A stretch of DNA of 64,000 nucleotides from Fervidobacterium nodosum Rt17-B1 (GTDB lineage Bacteria; Thermotogota; Thermotogae; Thermotogales; Fervidobacteriaceae): contig NC_009718.1 in assembly GCF_000017545.1 (NCBI RefSeq), forward strand, positions 1,116,001 through 1,180,000. Direction: 5' to 3'. The notes below the pieces were generated by a model. It was not told the origin of the DNA, searched no databases, and worked only from the letters and a program-made list of their open reading frames with translations. This document shows positions 25,768 to 35,957 of the stretch, piece by piece; within the stretch, counting starts at the first letter, position 1, and every line of letters starts with the position of its first letter. A program made the position numbers and the translations under genes.

Positions 25768-25800
25768 AACAGGGGATTATGGATTTATCCCCTGTTTTTC
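25768..25800. terminator. Bidirectional terminator between pepV and hydrolase genes
   Basis: A 10-bp stem (AACAGGGGAT with its complement) has a T-tract downstream on the plus strand and TTTGTTTTT on the minus strand. Confidence 0.88.
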
Positions 25801-25901
25801 TTCTAAAAATTGTGCTATTTTAGTGTTTATTTATGTAAAAAACTTCAATTTGAATTTGGCGGAAGTGTTGACTTTGGTTGGCCCGGATATTAGTATTTCT
25901 T

Positions 25902-26909
25902 TTATTTCTTTTCTTCAAGCTCTATCTTCCTTAAAATTTCCATTTGCTTCTTGAATTCCCTAATGCCCATATTCATAAGTATAAACCTTGCGATGAAGAA
26001 TTGAAGAGGTAACCACGTTACGTGCCCGCTTGGAATTATGTACCTTTTTGGTTTACCAAGCGCATACCATAGTAACTTCCTGCTTCTCAGCGGTAAGGCT
26101 TTATCAAAAAGAGCTTCAACAAATATAATTTTTTTAGTATCAACAAACTGAGCATACGCAATTGGATCTAATTTTAAATATGGATGTATATCGCTATTTT
26201 GCATTTCTTGAACGCTTTTAAAACTCTTTAAACTTTTCAATTGTTCTTCGAAGATTTCCTTCATTTTCTTTTGGTCTTCAATGAAGTGTTTTATCTTTCC
26301 CGTTTCTTTCAATTTTTCAACACTTCTTCTAAAAAACGCAAGCGTAGGTGAATGCCACATTAAAGTCGACATCTCACCACCAACGGTCATAAGTATCGTC
26401 TTTTTGAATTCATCTCTGATAGCGTTAATCATAACAGAAATCATTCCGCCCAAACAAAAACCAAATAGATAAGCGTTATCAATCCATAGACGTTGACTTT
26501 TGACATGGTCGATTATCGTTAAAACATCAACGACAGATTGTTCCCAGAATTTAGTCGCCCTTTCCACATCTGAATCGAAGAAATCTTTTCCACTTACTGA
26601 ACCGTGTGCAACTCGCGTAAAATTGCCAGGTAGTATAGGTACAACCACCCTAACTCCAGCATTTGCCAAATGCGTTGCCATCCAAAGCAAGAATGGTATA
26701 TTCGAAGTTCCAAGTCCATGGAGTATAAATAATATCCCAACAGGTTCGTCCTTTGGATCAAATAAGTAATATTCAACTATTTCAGTACCTTTTATCGGTT
26801 CTGGGTAAAGTGTCTTAAATCTTACGTATGAACCTCTGAATTTTTTAGCTTTTAATATATATCCTTGGGTAAATTCTTCTACTTTACCCGCATATTCAAA
26901 ACTTACCAT
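25902..26909 (-). CDS. Alpha/beta hydrolase with cysteine nucleophile
   Basis: 335 residues. The oxyanion region is ILHGLG, and the nucleophile elbow reads GFCLGG (about residue 150), so cysteine replaces the usual serine, as in dienelactone hydrolases. A late aspartate (EALFDKALP) and histidine (PSGHVTW) complete a Cys-Asp-His triad. No signal peptide, so probably cytoplasmic. The 26903-27853 hydrolase lies upstream and overlaps by 7 nt. Substrate unknown; the long insertion between about 180 and 245 is not typical of plain dienelactone hydrolase. Confidence 0.78.
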   Translation of the reverse strand: MVSFEYAGKVEEFTQGYILKAKKFRGSYVRFKTLYPEPIKGTEIVEYYLFDPKDEPVGILFILHGLGTSNIPFLLWMATHLANAGVRVVVPILPGNFTRVAHGSVSGKDFFDSDVERATKFWEQSVVDVLTIIDHVKSQRLWIDNAYLFGFCLGGMISVMINAIRDEFKKTILMTVGGEMSTLMWHSPTLAFFRRSVEKLKETGKIKHFIEDQKKMKEIFEEQLKSLKSFKSVQEMQNSDIHPYLKLDPIAYAQFVDTKKIIFVEALFDKALPLRSRKLLWYALGKPKRYIIPSGHVTWLPLQFFIARFILMNMGIREFKKQMEILRKIELEEKK

Positions 26910-27853
26910 ACATCTCCCTCCAAAAACATAGCAGTTTTTTCAATCATATCTAACGTCTTTTCATCTCTCAAAACAAATTCGAATCCATGACTACCATATG
27001 GATGGAGCAAAAGTTTGGAAGGTATCTTTTTTTCTCTTAGCTTTTTAAACATTTTAACTGAGGAAACATAAGGTACAACAGTATCTCTTAATCCATGGAC
27101 TAAGAGTGTTTTTGGAAAATTATCAGGAATATTATTTACAGGCGAATATTTTTCATATACCTCTTTCGATTTTCTCGGTAATCGCTTCAACGTTGTCGCA
27201 GAAGCAAACCTTGCGAATAAAGAAGGTGATTCCCAAATATCTAACAAATCACATGGCGCATAGTAAGATACTACCCTTTCTATTTTTTCCGGAATGCGTG
27301 ACGCTGTGAGAAGCGCGAGATGACCTCCAGCCGAAAGTCCCATAAGAGCTATCTTATGCTGATTTTCAAACTTTTTCATGACAAAATCAACCGCTTCTAT
27401 AAGTTCATCTATAAGTTTTTCAATACCAGCCTTATAACCGCGCGTATAATCTATTGTAGCCACAATAAATCCCTTGCTAACAAGATACCTGTACCATGAA
27501 AGATTATTGGGCTGTCTGCGATATCCACTAATCCACCCACCACCGTGGGCAAAGACTACTATACCTTTAAACTTTGTCAAATTGAGTCTCTCAAGGTCTG
27601 GATAAAATATATCAAGCGAGTTTTTTTCTGTATACCTTACAGATTCTGCATACTTCCAAGTAGGCGTTTTTGGATCATTAGGTAACCTGCCGAAAATAGA
27701 TTTTCTAAGGATTGGAATATTCACCAAAAAGATTATGAAAACAAAAATAGAAAAATTCCAAAAAGCCAAAAATATAGAAAATATGTAAAATAACATCTTA
27801 AAGAATAAAATCAACTTGCTTTTTACACTCCACAATATGTTCTTTTTATTCAT
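26903..27853 (-). CDS. Membrane-anchored carboxylesterase-like alpha/beta hydrolase
   Basis: 316 residues. One or two N-terminal membrane helices (about 10-50) are followed by an esterase/lipase domain: oxyanion motif AHGGGW (about residue 106), nucleophile elbow GLSAGGH (about residue 173), aspartate in HGLRDTVVP, histidine in YGSHGFE. This is the HGGGW type of BD-FAE/hormone-sensitive-lipase-like esterases. It may act at the cell surface on short acyl esters. First of a two-hydrolase operon. Confidence 0.82.
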   Translation of the reverse strand: MNKKNILWSVKSKLILFFKMLFYIFSIFLAFWNFSIFVFIIFLVNIPILRKSIFGRLPNDPKTPTWKYAESVRYTEKNSLDIFYPDLERLNLTKFKGIVVFAHGGGWISGYRRQPNNLSWYRYLVSKGFIVATIDYTRGYKAGIEKLIDELIEAVDFVMKKFENQHKIALMGLSAGGHLALLTASRIPEKIERVVSYYAPCDLLDIWESPSLFARFASATTLKRLPRKSKEVYEKYSPVNNIPDNFPKTLLVHGLRDTVVPYVSSVKMFKKLREKKIPSKLLLHPYGSHGFEFVLRDEKTLDMIEKTAMFLEGDVW

Positions 27854-27962
27854 CTAATACCCTCCAAAAATCTATTTCTATCTATTTCTCATCCAATTAT
27901 ATCATTTAAAATGTGGTAAAATATATTGAAATTCATAACAATGCTTAAGGAGGCTTAAGACA

Positions 27963-28715
27963 ATGTACGGAATCGTAAAGTATCCTGTCTCCGATATGCG
28001 TTCCGAACCGAAATTCAGAAGTGAACGAATTCATCAATTGGTGTTTGGTGAAGTAGTTTTAATAAAAGATGAAAACGACAATATCAAACAAAACGACTAT
28101 ATCTACGCCTGCGACATTAGACTAAATTACTGCGGATACGTAAACAAACATACATTATTCATATTGGATGAAAAAGAATACAAAGATTTCTCAAAATTAA
28201 ACGAGGTAAAAATCTCCGTGCCATTTTGTAAAAGCTATGGAGCCATAGAGTACCTCTTGCCATTCGGTAGCAGATTGTACACTAACAGTTCTTCAGAATA
28301 TACTGAATTTTACTTACCAAACGGTAATGTTTATAAACTCGTCGATACACCATTCTATAAATCAACTGAGCCTATGGAAATCGCCATACAATTCTTAGGA
28401 GTACCGTATCTTTGGGGAGGCACATCATCGTATGGTTTTGATTGCTCAGGTTTTGTAAATAGAGTATACGATGTAATTGACATAATTCTTCCAAGGGACG
28501 CTAATCAACAAGAGAAAAGTTTACAATCAGTTGAAACTCCCAAACCGGGAGACTTATTATTTATGGAAGGTCATGTTATGATGTACATCGGAAATAACAA
28601 AATAATCCACGCAAACGGTCATGATATGTGCGTAAATATAACCGATTTGGATAGAGAAAATTACGGGAGTTATCTGAAAAGCAAAATCCGTAAAATCGGG
28701 AGAATAACTGGATAA
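27963..28715 (+). CDS. NlpC/P60 cell-wall peptide hydrolase (YkfC-like)
   Basis: 250 residues. SH3-like N-terminal region(s) (about 1-125) are followed by an NlpC/P60 domain with the catalytic cysteine in SYGFDCSGFV (about residue 162) and the histidine in EGHVMMYIG (about residue 204); HANG supplies the third polar position. The layout matches gamma-D-glutamyl-L-diamino acid endopeptidases such as YkfC. No signal peptide is visible, so a role in recycling imported wall peptides is more likely than wall remodelling (inference). AAGGAGG precedes the ATG. Confidence 0.85.
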   Translation: MYGIVKYPVSDMRSEPKFRSERIHQLVFGEVVLIKDENDNIKQNDYIYACDIRLNYCGYVNKHTLFILDEKEYKDFSKLNEVKISVPFCKSYGAIEYLLPFGSRLYTNSSSEYTEFYLPNGNVYKLVDTPFYKSTEPMEIAIQFLGVPYLWGGTSSYGFDCSGFVNRVYDVIDIILPRDANQQEKSLQSVETPKPGDLLFMEGHVMMYIGNNKIIHANGHDMCVNITDLDRENYGSYLKSKIRKIGRITG

Positions 28716-28728
28716 TTAAATAAAACAA

Positions 28729-28757
28729 TTAACGTATCATAGAATATATGGTAAAAT
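28729..28757 (+). promoter_or_regulatory. Probable promoter of the 75-residue gene
   Basis: TTAACG (28729-28734), 17 nt, TAAAAT (28752-28757) with a TGG extension. Confidence 0.5.
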
Positions 28758-28798
28758 CATAAGTGTTATAAAATAAAATGGTAATTGGAGGGATAAAG

Positions 28799-29026
28799 AT
28801 GGGCAAATACGAACTTGATATAGAAAAATACAGAAAAGCCGTTGAAAAAGTTATCTTAAGATTTGCTGAAAGAGGTTGGGAAGAAATAAAAATAGAAGAG
28901 ATATGGTTTGAAACGTCTTTACCTACAGATGTCATAATCCAAGCCTTCAACGCCGGGGTGTCAATCCCTGAAGAAGTTAAACTAGTAACTTACAAGGGGA
29001 ACGTAATATGGAAAAAAGAAGGATAA
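28799..29026 (+). CDS. Small conserved-looking protein of unknown function
   Basis: 75 residues, MGKYELDIEKYRKAVEKV and onward, rich in charged residues, with predicted helices and a C-terminal VTYKGNVIWKKEG. The start is ATG 28799 with GGAGGG at 28787-28792; the frame is open to 28778 but that would place the ribosome binding site inside the gene. Its last 19 nt overlap the next gene. I do not recognise the family. No membrane segment. Confidence 0.65.
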   Translation: MGKYELDIEKYRKAVEKVILRFAERGWEEIKIEEIWFETSLPTDVIIQAFNAGVSIPEEVKLVTYKGNVIWKKEG

Positions 29027-30423
29027 ATAAAAATCTTATCCTATCTATAGCACTCATCATACTCTTATCTCTGAACGTTTTTTCTTTAGAAGTAAAAACT
29101 TCGGCTATATACAACTACGGCGATAGCATATTTTCGCTTTATAATTCTAACACTCCTAAAACGTACTTTGAGTTCATCTCAAATTTAACTTATTTATCTG
29201 AAAATATCCACTTCAACGCAGATGTATCATTTTTAAACAACAAAGCCTACAATGACCCATTTTCCGAAAGTTACTACGGTGGATTTTATTTTTACATAAA
29301 CGATGGCTCGATATCGCTTAACCTCGGAAACTCGAAAATATCTTTTGGAAAAACACACCTTGGTGATATGGTCAAATCACCTTATTCACTTTTCGTTTCG
29401 TCTGTGAATTATCCAAGAAACACTCTTGAATACAGATACGAAGATGATAAATTTATTTACGTTACAAGATGGATAGAATTAAACAACCTGATTAATTTGA
29501 TTAATTCATCGAACTTACAAGAAAAATACCGAAGCGCAAATTACAAAGTTTACGCTGTGAAATTTCCAAACATTAGATTTGGATACGAAGAAGTAAATGT
29601 ATACATTGGAAAGAACTTCGATTTTGAGTATTTTGCTAATCCAATTCCAGGATTTTTTATCCAGTATGTCAACAGCGCAGGTAGACCGTACCCTGAAGGT
29701 TTGGGTGAATCAAATTTTATAATGGGATTTTTTGGGGATTATTCAGATAAGGAAAAATATCTTTACACACAAATTCTTATCGACGATATAAACATGAACA
29801 GATTTTTACACCCAGATTCATACCAAAATCCGGATAAAATCGCATGGTCGTTTGGTGGAAGTTTTTCAACCAACGTAGGTAAAATAGAAATACACCACGC
29901 TGGAGCGACGAAATACACATTCCAACCATCTTCGGAAAGTGGAAATCAAATGTACTGTGGATACACCTATTTCCCTTATTTCACTTACAACGGAACAAAT
30001 ACGATATTTCCGTTAGAAATGCTTTACGCAGGTTACAAATACGGTGAAAACAACCTTGCTTTTTTGATTAATTACTCTCCAAACTTTGTCAGTAATTTGA
30101 AAACTTCTTTAGAATACGTAATTTTAGGCGAACGCTCCCCAGTCAACCCTTGGAATGATTTGACAACATTCAAGGAAGGAACACACTTACTCGACGATCC
30201 GGTTCTTGAGCACAGACTTGTTGGAAACGCAAATTACTCATTCAAAATATTAGATGGGCTGAACATATGGCTAAATACATCTTTGGGATACATCTGGAAC
30301 AAATCAGAACTTACCGAAGTTACCACAGACAACGTTAAAAAACCACTTATGAGACCTGTATCTGGTAATAACATACCATTTTTCTCCTTGGTTGTTGGAT
30401 TAAACTTTGAATTTAATTTCTAA
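29008..30423 (+). CDS. Exported beta-rich protein, probable outer-membrane barrel
   Basis: 471 residues. A signal peptide (about 1-27, NLILSIALIILLSLNVFS) is followed by alternating polar/hydrophobic strands rich in Tyr, Phe and Asn. The last residues (FFSLVVGLNFEFNF) end in phenylalanine, the C-terminal signature of outer-membrane barrels. Central stretches (SVNYPRNTLEYRYEDDKF) weakly suggest a Wzi-like capsule-assembly barrel, but I would not assign it. It overlaps the previous small gene by 19 nt; AAGGGGA site. Likely part of the outer sheath (toga). Confidence 0.65.
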   Translation: MEKRRINKNLILSIALIILLSLNVFSLEVKTSAIYNYGDSIFSLYNSNTPKTYFEFISNLTYLSENIHFNADVSFLNNKAYNDPFSESYYGGFYFYINDGSISLNLGNSKISFGKTHLGDMVKSPYSLFVSSVNYPRNTLEYRYEDDKFIYVTRWIELNNLINLINSSNLQEKYRSANYKVYAVKFPNIRFGYEEVNVYIGKNFDFEYFANPIPGFFIQYVNSAGRPYPEGLGESNFIMGFFGDYSDKEKYLYTQILIDDINMNRFLHPDSYQNPDKIAWSFGGSFSTNVGKIEIHHAGATKYTFQPSSESGNQMYCGYTYFPYFTYNGTNTIFPLEMLYAGYKYGENNLAFLINYSPNFVSNLKTSLEYVILGERSPVNPWNDLTTFKEGTHLLDDPVLEHRLVGNANYSFKILDGLNIWLNTSLGYIWNKSELTEVTTDNVKKPLMRPVSGNNIPFFSLVVGLNFEFNF

Positions 30424-30449
30424 CACAATTATTTTAGGAGTTGTAAATA

Positions 30450-31334
30450 ATGCTCAAAGAAGGTTTCAATGCGGTTCTTCCATCGTTCTTACTAATGTTC
30501 GTTGGATTTTTGTACGGGAAAATCTTTAAAGATTCAGAAATTGGGATATTCAACAAAATCGCAACTTGGCTGATGGCACCATTAATCACATTCACTTTCA
30601 TGAACGACTACATCCCTAAAATCGATGTTTTACTTAGGTACACGGCTGGATTCGCTTTAATGTTCGTAATATCGTATTTAATATCAAAAGCCCACAAAGA
30701 ACATAAAGAGATATTCTTCACAGGTAATGTTTACGTTAACTCAGGTTATTTGGGTTACCCTGTACTATTAGCCCTATGGGGCGAAAAAGCCTTAGCTTTA
30801 GGTGTAGTTTATTCTTTTGTAAACGTGTTATTTGGAAGTACATTCTTACCAAGCATGATAAGTGGAAAATTAGAGCTTAAGAATGCATTGAAACTCCCAT
30901 TTATTTATGCGATATTCTTAGGATGGGGCTTAGGTTTTGCAGGTATTTCATACAAACAACTTCCACAAGGAATATTAACGGGTTTCAACTGGCTTAGAGA
31001 TATGGCTATACCATTTTTACTTTTGCAAGTAGGGCTATCTATTTCGCGCATAGAATTTGATTGGCATGACATGAAAGACTACGTTTTGCTAAGTTTTGAA
31101 AGATTGATATTCATACCATTAGTAATGACATTATTCGCGTTGCTATTAAACCCATTTGAAGCGAAAGTATTTGTCCTTGAAAGCGCTATGCCTATAGGAG
31201 TGAACAGCGTCGTTGTTATAAACACATTCAAACACAAAGATACACCAAAAGCTGGAGTAACAGTCGCTTTGACAACACTATTTTCTCTATTAACATTACC
31301 AATATGGGCTTTTGTATTAGAAAAAATATTTTAA
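30450..31334 (+). CDS. AEC-family transporter
   Basis: 294 residues, about 9-10 membrane helices, with an inverted-repeat layout and the MLKEGFNAVLPSFLLMFVGFLYGK start typical of the auxin efflux carrier/malate permease (AEC) family. Second-half motif SAMPIGVNSVVV is conserved in the family. Bacterial members move organic acids (family knowledge); the substrate here is unknown. AGGAG lies upstream. Confidence 0.85.
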   Translation: MLKEGFNAVLPSFLLMFVGFLYGKIFKDSEIGIFNKIATWLMAPLITFTFMNDYIPKIDVLLRYTAGFALMFVISYLISKAHKEHKEIFFTGNVYVNSGYLGYPVLLALWGEKALALGVVYSFVNVLFGSTFLPSMISGKLELKNALKLPFIYAIFLGWGLGFAGISYKQLPQGILTGFNWLRDMAIPFLLLQVGLSISRIEFDWHDMKDYVLLSFERLIFIPLVMTLFALLLNPFEAKVFVLESAMPIGVNSVVVINTFKHKDTPKAGVTVALTTLFSLLTLPIWAFVLEKIF

Positions 31335-31367
31335 AATTATAAAAGAACTGAGAGGAGGACTGACGAG

Positions 31368-32237
31368 ATGTACTTACAAGATGTTATAAAAGTATTAGAC
31401 GAATTCTGGGCGAATTACGGTTGTTTTATCGAACAACCATACGACATGGAAATGGGCGCGGGCACATTCCATACATCAACATTCTTTGGTGTGCTAAGAA
31501 ATAGGCCTTGGAACGTTGCATTTGTCCAACCAAGCAGAAGACCAACAGATGGCAGATACGCAGAAAATCCAAATAGAATGCAAAGGTTTTATCAATACCA
31601 AGTAATATTAAAACCACATCCAAAAAATTCTCAAGAAGTTTACCTTGAATCACTCAAGGCACTTGGTATTAATCCGAAAGAACATGATATAAGATTTGTT
31701 GAAGATAACTGGGAATCTCCAACTCTTGGTGCTTGGGGTATCGGGTGGGAAGTTTGGCTTGATGGAATGGAAATCACACAATTCACCTACTTCCAACAAG
31801 TTGGCGGAATAGCTCTTAAGGAAATACCACTTGAAATAACATACGGTGTTGAAAGAATCGCTATGTACTTACAAGGTGTCGATAATGTTTACGATGTCAT
31901 GTGGAATAAAGATGTAAAGTACGGAGAACTCTTCAAAGAAAATGAAAGACAGTTCTCGATATACAATTTTGAAGAAGCAGATGTAGAAACTCTCTTCAAG
32001 CTTTACGAAATATACAGAAAAGAATTCGATAGGTTAGCGGAAAAAGGATTGATATTCCCCGCATACGAACAACTTTTGAAATGTTCGCACACATTCAATT
32101 TACTTGACGCAAGAAACGCCATCAGCGTCGCCCAACGGCAAACTTACATTAGAGACATACGCACAATGGCGAGTAAATGTGCGAAAGTATTCGTTGAAAT
32201 GCAAGAGACACAGGAAAAGGAAGGTGAACAAAAATGA
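31368..32237 (+). CDS. glyQ: Glycine-tRNA ligase alpha subunit
   Basis: 289 residues, the catalytic subunit of the alpha2beta2 bacterial GlyRS: the conserved [29 protein letters not shown] and [12 protein letters not shown] (motif 3) blocks are present. The GGAGG site is 11 nt from ATG. It overlaps glyS by 4 nt (ATGA). Confidence 0.97.
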
Positions 32238-34252
32238 GCAAACCAAATGAATTTCTCTTTGAACTTGGCATAGAAGAACTTCCAACCACGGAAATAAATG
32301 GATTAATTCAGCAACTCTCCGATAAAATTCAAAATACACTGAGCGTTGAAGGTATAAATTACGAAAAATTCCAAATCTTTGTAGCACCACGTAGGTTTGG
32401 ATTTGTAATCGAAGGTTTACCAGATAACACCCCAGAGAAAGTTATCGAAAAAAAGGGACCAGCTGCGAATATCGCATTTGACGAAAACAACCAACCAACA
32501 AAAGCACTGCTTGGTTTCTTAAAGTCGAACAATTCAACACTTGAAGAAGTCAAAATAATAGATAACTATGTGTACATTACTAAAACGCAAAAAGGTCTTC
32601 CAATAGAAGAATTTTTGAAAACCACAGTCCCATCTATAATAACTTCAATCAAATTCAGAAAACCGATGAAGTGGGCAGATGGGAAATACGAATTTGTAAG
32701 AATACCACACCATGTACTCGCACTATTAAATGGAAAAATAGTTGAAATGGAAATTTTCGAGATAAAATCATCTAATAAAACAGTTGGGCATAGATTTGTT
32801 ATGGATGAATACTTCGAAGTCAATTCGGTACAAGACTACTTTGACAAATTGAGCAAATACTATGTGATACCAAAACTCGAAGACAGAATAAAATTCATAA
32901 AGTCACAACTCGAGGAATTTGAAAAGAATGGTTACACAATTGATAAAGATGAAGAATTAATCCAAGAAGTCGCGATACTCACAGAATATCCAAAATTAAT
33001 TTCAGGAACATTCTTAGAAAAATACCTGACATTGCCAGAGGAACTGATAAAAACAACAATAAAGCACCACCAAAGGTCATTTACAGTACACAGTGGCAAT
33101 AAAATAACAAACACATTTGTTGCTTTTATCGATATGCCAATGGATGAACTTGGAAACGCTAAAAAAGGTTACGAAAGAGTTATCAACGCAAGGCTCGAAG
33201 ATGCAAAATACTATTATGAAAAAGATATTCATTTTAAGCTTGAATCATTTAACGAGAAATTGAAAGAAATTGTATTCCAGAAAGAACTTGGAACGCTATA
33301 CGACAAAATATCAAGAATTGAACAACTTTCGAAAAAAATAATAGAAATTTTGGAATTAGAGAAAATAAGTGATAATATATTAAGGACAGCAAAGCTTTGT
33401 AAAGCGGATATTGGAACGCATGTTGTCTATGAATTCCCAGAACTTCAAGGAATTATGGGAAGAATTTATGCGTTAAAAGATGGAGAAGCAGAAAACATTG
33501 CATATGGAATTGAAGAGCATTATAGCTCAAATCCATCGACCGTTGAGGGAGCAGTAGTAGGAATTGCCGATAGAATAGATACCATAGTAGGTAATTTCAT
33601 CATTGGGAACATACCAAGCGGTTCGAAAGACCCTTACGGATTGAGAAGCAAGACAGACGACATTTTTGCAATCATTGAAAAGTTTTCTTGGGATTTGGAT
33701 TTAAAGGTATTACTTGAAAAAGCAGCAGAGCTATTAGGTAAAGAATTACCAACAACATTAATAGAATTTTTTGAAAATAGATTTGAATTGTACAACTCAA
33801 ATGTAAGATATGACATAGCCAGAGCAGTAAAACACCTTTGGAAAAAACCACTAAGAGGTATACTATCAGCAAAGGCTATTTACAAACTCGTTGGAAAAGA
33901 AGAATTTGAACATCTTTTAGTTGGTTTTGAAAGGGTACACAACATATCCAAAAAACACATATCGGAACATTTTGACTCTGCAAAATTTGTAGAAGAGTCA
34001 GAGAAAAAATTATTCCAAAAATACATAGAAGTTAAACCCTTTGTTTTAGATGCGATAAAACATTTAGATTTTGAAAGCGCGCTTGAGAAATTAATCGAAC
34101 TCAGACCGTATATCGATGAATACTTTGACAAAGTATTTGTAATGTGCGAAGATGAAGATCTAAGAATGAATAGACTAGGGTTTTTAAAAAATATCGATAT
34201 GCTATTTATGGAAATTGGGGATTTAACACTTATAGAGCATTCACAAAACTAA
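32234..34252 (+). CDS. glyS: Glycine-tRNA ligase beta subunit
   Basis: 672 residues, the tRNA-binding subunit. Conserved [11 protein letters not shown] start, the [11 protein letters not shown] region, the HHQRSFTV block, an HD-like central domain ([22 protein letters not shown]), and a C-terminal anticodon-binding region ([18 protein letters not shown]). Translationally coupled to glyQ. Confidence 0.97.
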
Positions 34253-34277
34253 ATTTTTAAAAGGAGGGTTAAGTATT

Positions 34278-35045
34278 ATGAAGAAAACCGTTGCGTCAGT
34301 TATTCTATTTTTAACTTACTTATCGTTTGCATTTACCATTGGTACATTATCTGTAGAAAACCCGGGTGGAGTAGTTAATCAACCATATTTTGTAAGAGCT
34401 ATCACCTTCCCAAGTGCTGAAGAAGGAAAATACACAATTGGACTCGAAGGACATTTAGGACTTGGACCTATCAATTTTTCCATAGGAACATTTACAAAAT
34501 ATCCTGACCTTGAATTTAATGAAACTGTACATGTAGGCTTAGGAATAGCTTTTGGTGGATTTTTTATTTCAGCAAAGGCAACTACAACTGTCGATTCATT
34601 AACTGATATGTCAGCATATTCTGAACCAAAAATAGCTTTTGGGCTTGGCGGATTTAGAAAAACTAGTATATTATTCCCTTCATGGTCAAGATTTGAGCTT
34701 TCATACATTCCAAATGATCTTATTATTAAAGAAAATGGAAACTTCAAACTTAATGAATCGTTTGATTGGACTAACGCACAAGTTAATTTAATTATACAAT
34801 CACAAGATACTGGATACTTTTTATTCGGATTTTACAGTGGCACAATCTCAGAACTTATGAATGGAAACTTCAAATACTCTTTTGAACTTGCACTACCAGC
34901 TGATTTTGCATATATCTATGTTTCGCAAGGATTTGATGGAAATTGGAAAGTAGGTCTTGGAGCAATATTAAGCTTTATAAACGCTTTAGGAACATATGAC
35001 CTTAGAACATCTCAGATCACATGGAACATCTCTGCACAATTCTAA
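34278..35045 (+). CDS. Exported beta-rich protein of unknown function
   Basis: 255 residues with a signal peptide (about 1-18, KKTVASVILFLTYLSFAF), then Gly/aromatic-rich alternating strands ending WNISAQF. The terminal phenylalanine and strand pattern suggest a small outer-membrane barrel. AAGGAGGG precedes the start, 25 nt after glyS. No recognised family. Confidence 0.6.
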   Translation: MKKTVASVILFLTYLSFAFTIGTLSVENPGGVVNQPYFVRAITFPSAEEGKYTIGLEGHLGLGPINFSIGTFTKYPDLEFNETVHVGLGIAFGGFFISAKATTTVDSLTDMSAYSEPKIAFGLGGFRKTSILFPSWSRFELSYIPNDLIIKENGNFKLNESFDWTNAQVNLIIQSQDTGYFLFGFYSGTISELMNGNFKYSFELALPADFAYIYVSQGFDGNWKVGLGAILSFINALGTYDLRTSQITWNISAQF

Positions 35046-35119
35046 TTTTTTGATCTATCAAAACTAACATAAAAAATTCGAAAAACTATAATCACTTTAA
35101 CTAAAGGAGGGGGGATAGT

Positions 35120-35872
35120 ATGAAAAAATTTTTTACCATGGTAATTGCTGTTTTATTAGTTGTTCTCACAGTTACATCATTTGCTCAAACACTAACTCAA
35201 ATCAAACAACGTGGCAAATTAATTGTAGGGACAGAACCAACATTTCCACCATTTGAATTTGTTGACGAAAAAAATCAAGTTGTGGGTTTTGACATCGACA
35301 TAGCTATGGAACTTGCAAAAAGATTAGGAGTAAAACTGGAAATTGTCAGTTTACCATTCGATAGTTTGATTCCAGCACTCCAACAAGGAAAAATTGACTT
35401 AGCAATTGCCGGAATGACGATAACGAAAGAAAGAGCGAAAGTTGTGGATTTTTCAAAACCATACTTTGAAGCAAACCAAGCGATAGTTGTTAGGAAAGAT
35501 TCAAAATTTGAACCAAAGAAACTAGAAGACCTTGTTGGCCAAAAAGTAGCGGTCCAACTTGGTACAACAGGCGATTTAGTTGTAAGTGATATCACCGGCA
35601 TAAATGTTGTAAGATTCCAAAAATTCACAGACGCGTTCCTTGAACTTCAAAATGGAAGGGTTGACGCGGTTGTTCTTGATGAAGCACCAGCAAAAGCCTA
35701 TGTAAAGAAATTTTCTAAATTCTCCATAAGCTCAATTGTGGATACAGGCGAAACGTATGGAATAGCAGTTAAAAAAGGAAATAAAGAATTACTAAACTTC
35801 GTTAACCAGACATTGGATATAATGAAGGGTTCTGGACAGTACAACAAATTATTACAAAAGTGGTTTGAATAA
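35120..35872 (+). CDS. Polar amino acid ABC transporter, substrate-binding protein
   Basis: 250 residues, with a signal peptide ending SFAQ near residue 22 and a family 3 solute-binding fold: LIVGTEPTFPPFEFVD, VVGFDIDIAMELAKRLG, IAGMTITKERAKVVDFSKPYF. It captures amino acids in the periplasm for the permease and ATPase that follow. A terminator lies between it and the permease, a common way to make more binding protein than transporter. No lipobox. Confidence 0.92.
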   Translation: MKKFFTMVIAVLLVVLTVTSFAQTLTQIKQRGKLIVGTEPTFPPFEFVDEKNQVVGFDIDIAMELAKRLGVKLEIVSLPFDSLIPALQQGKIDLAIAGMTITKERAKVVDFSKPYFEANQAIVVRKDSKFEPKKLEDLVGQKVAVQLGTTGDLVVSDITGINVVRFQKFTDAFLELQNGRVDAVVLDEAPAKAYVKKFSKFSISSIVDTGETYGIAVKKGNKELLNFVNQTLDIMKGSGQYNKLLQKWFE

Positions 35873-35881
35873 TCACAGGTT

Positions 35882-35920
35882 ATAGCCCCCATATTTTGTG
35901 GGGGCTATTTCGTTTTTTAT
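35882..35920 (+). terminator. Partial terminator between binding-protein and permease genes
   Basis: The stem ATAGCCCCCA/TGGGGGCTAT is followed by TTTCGTTTTTT; probably leaky, since the permease and ATPase belong to the same system. Confidence 0.85.
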
Positions 35921-35957
35921 CTTTTAATTTTTTATCTTTTTTGGGGAGGGAAGGCTT

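Noticed and set aside
30424..31367. Search for a T-box or glycine riboswitch ahead of glyQ
   Set aside because: The gap before glyQ is only 33 nt and the AEC gene precedes it; no leader structure fits.
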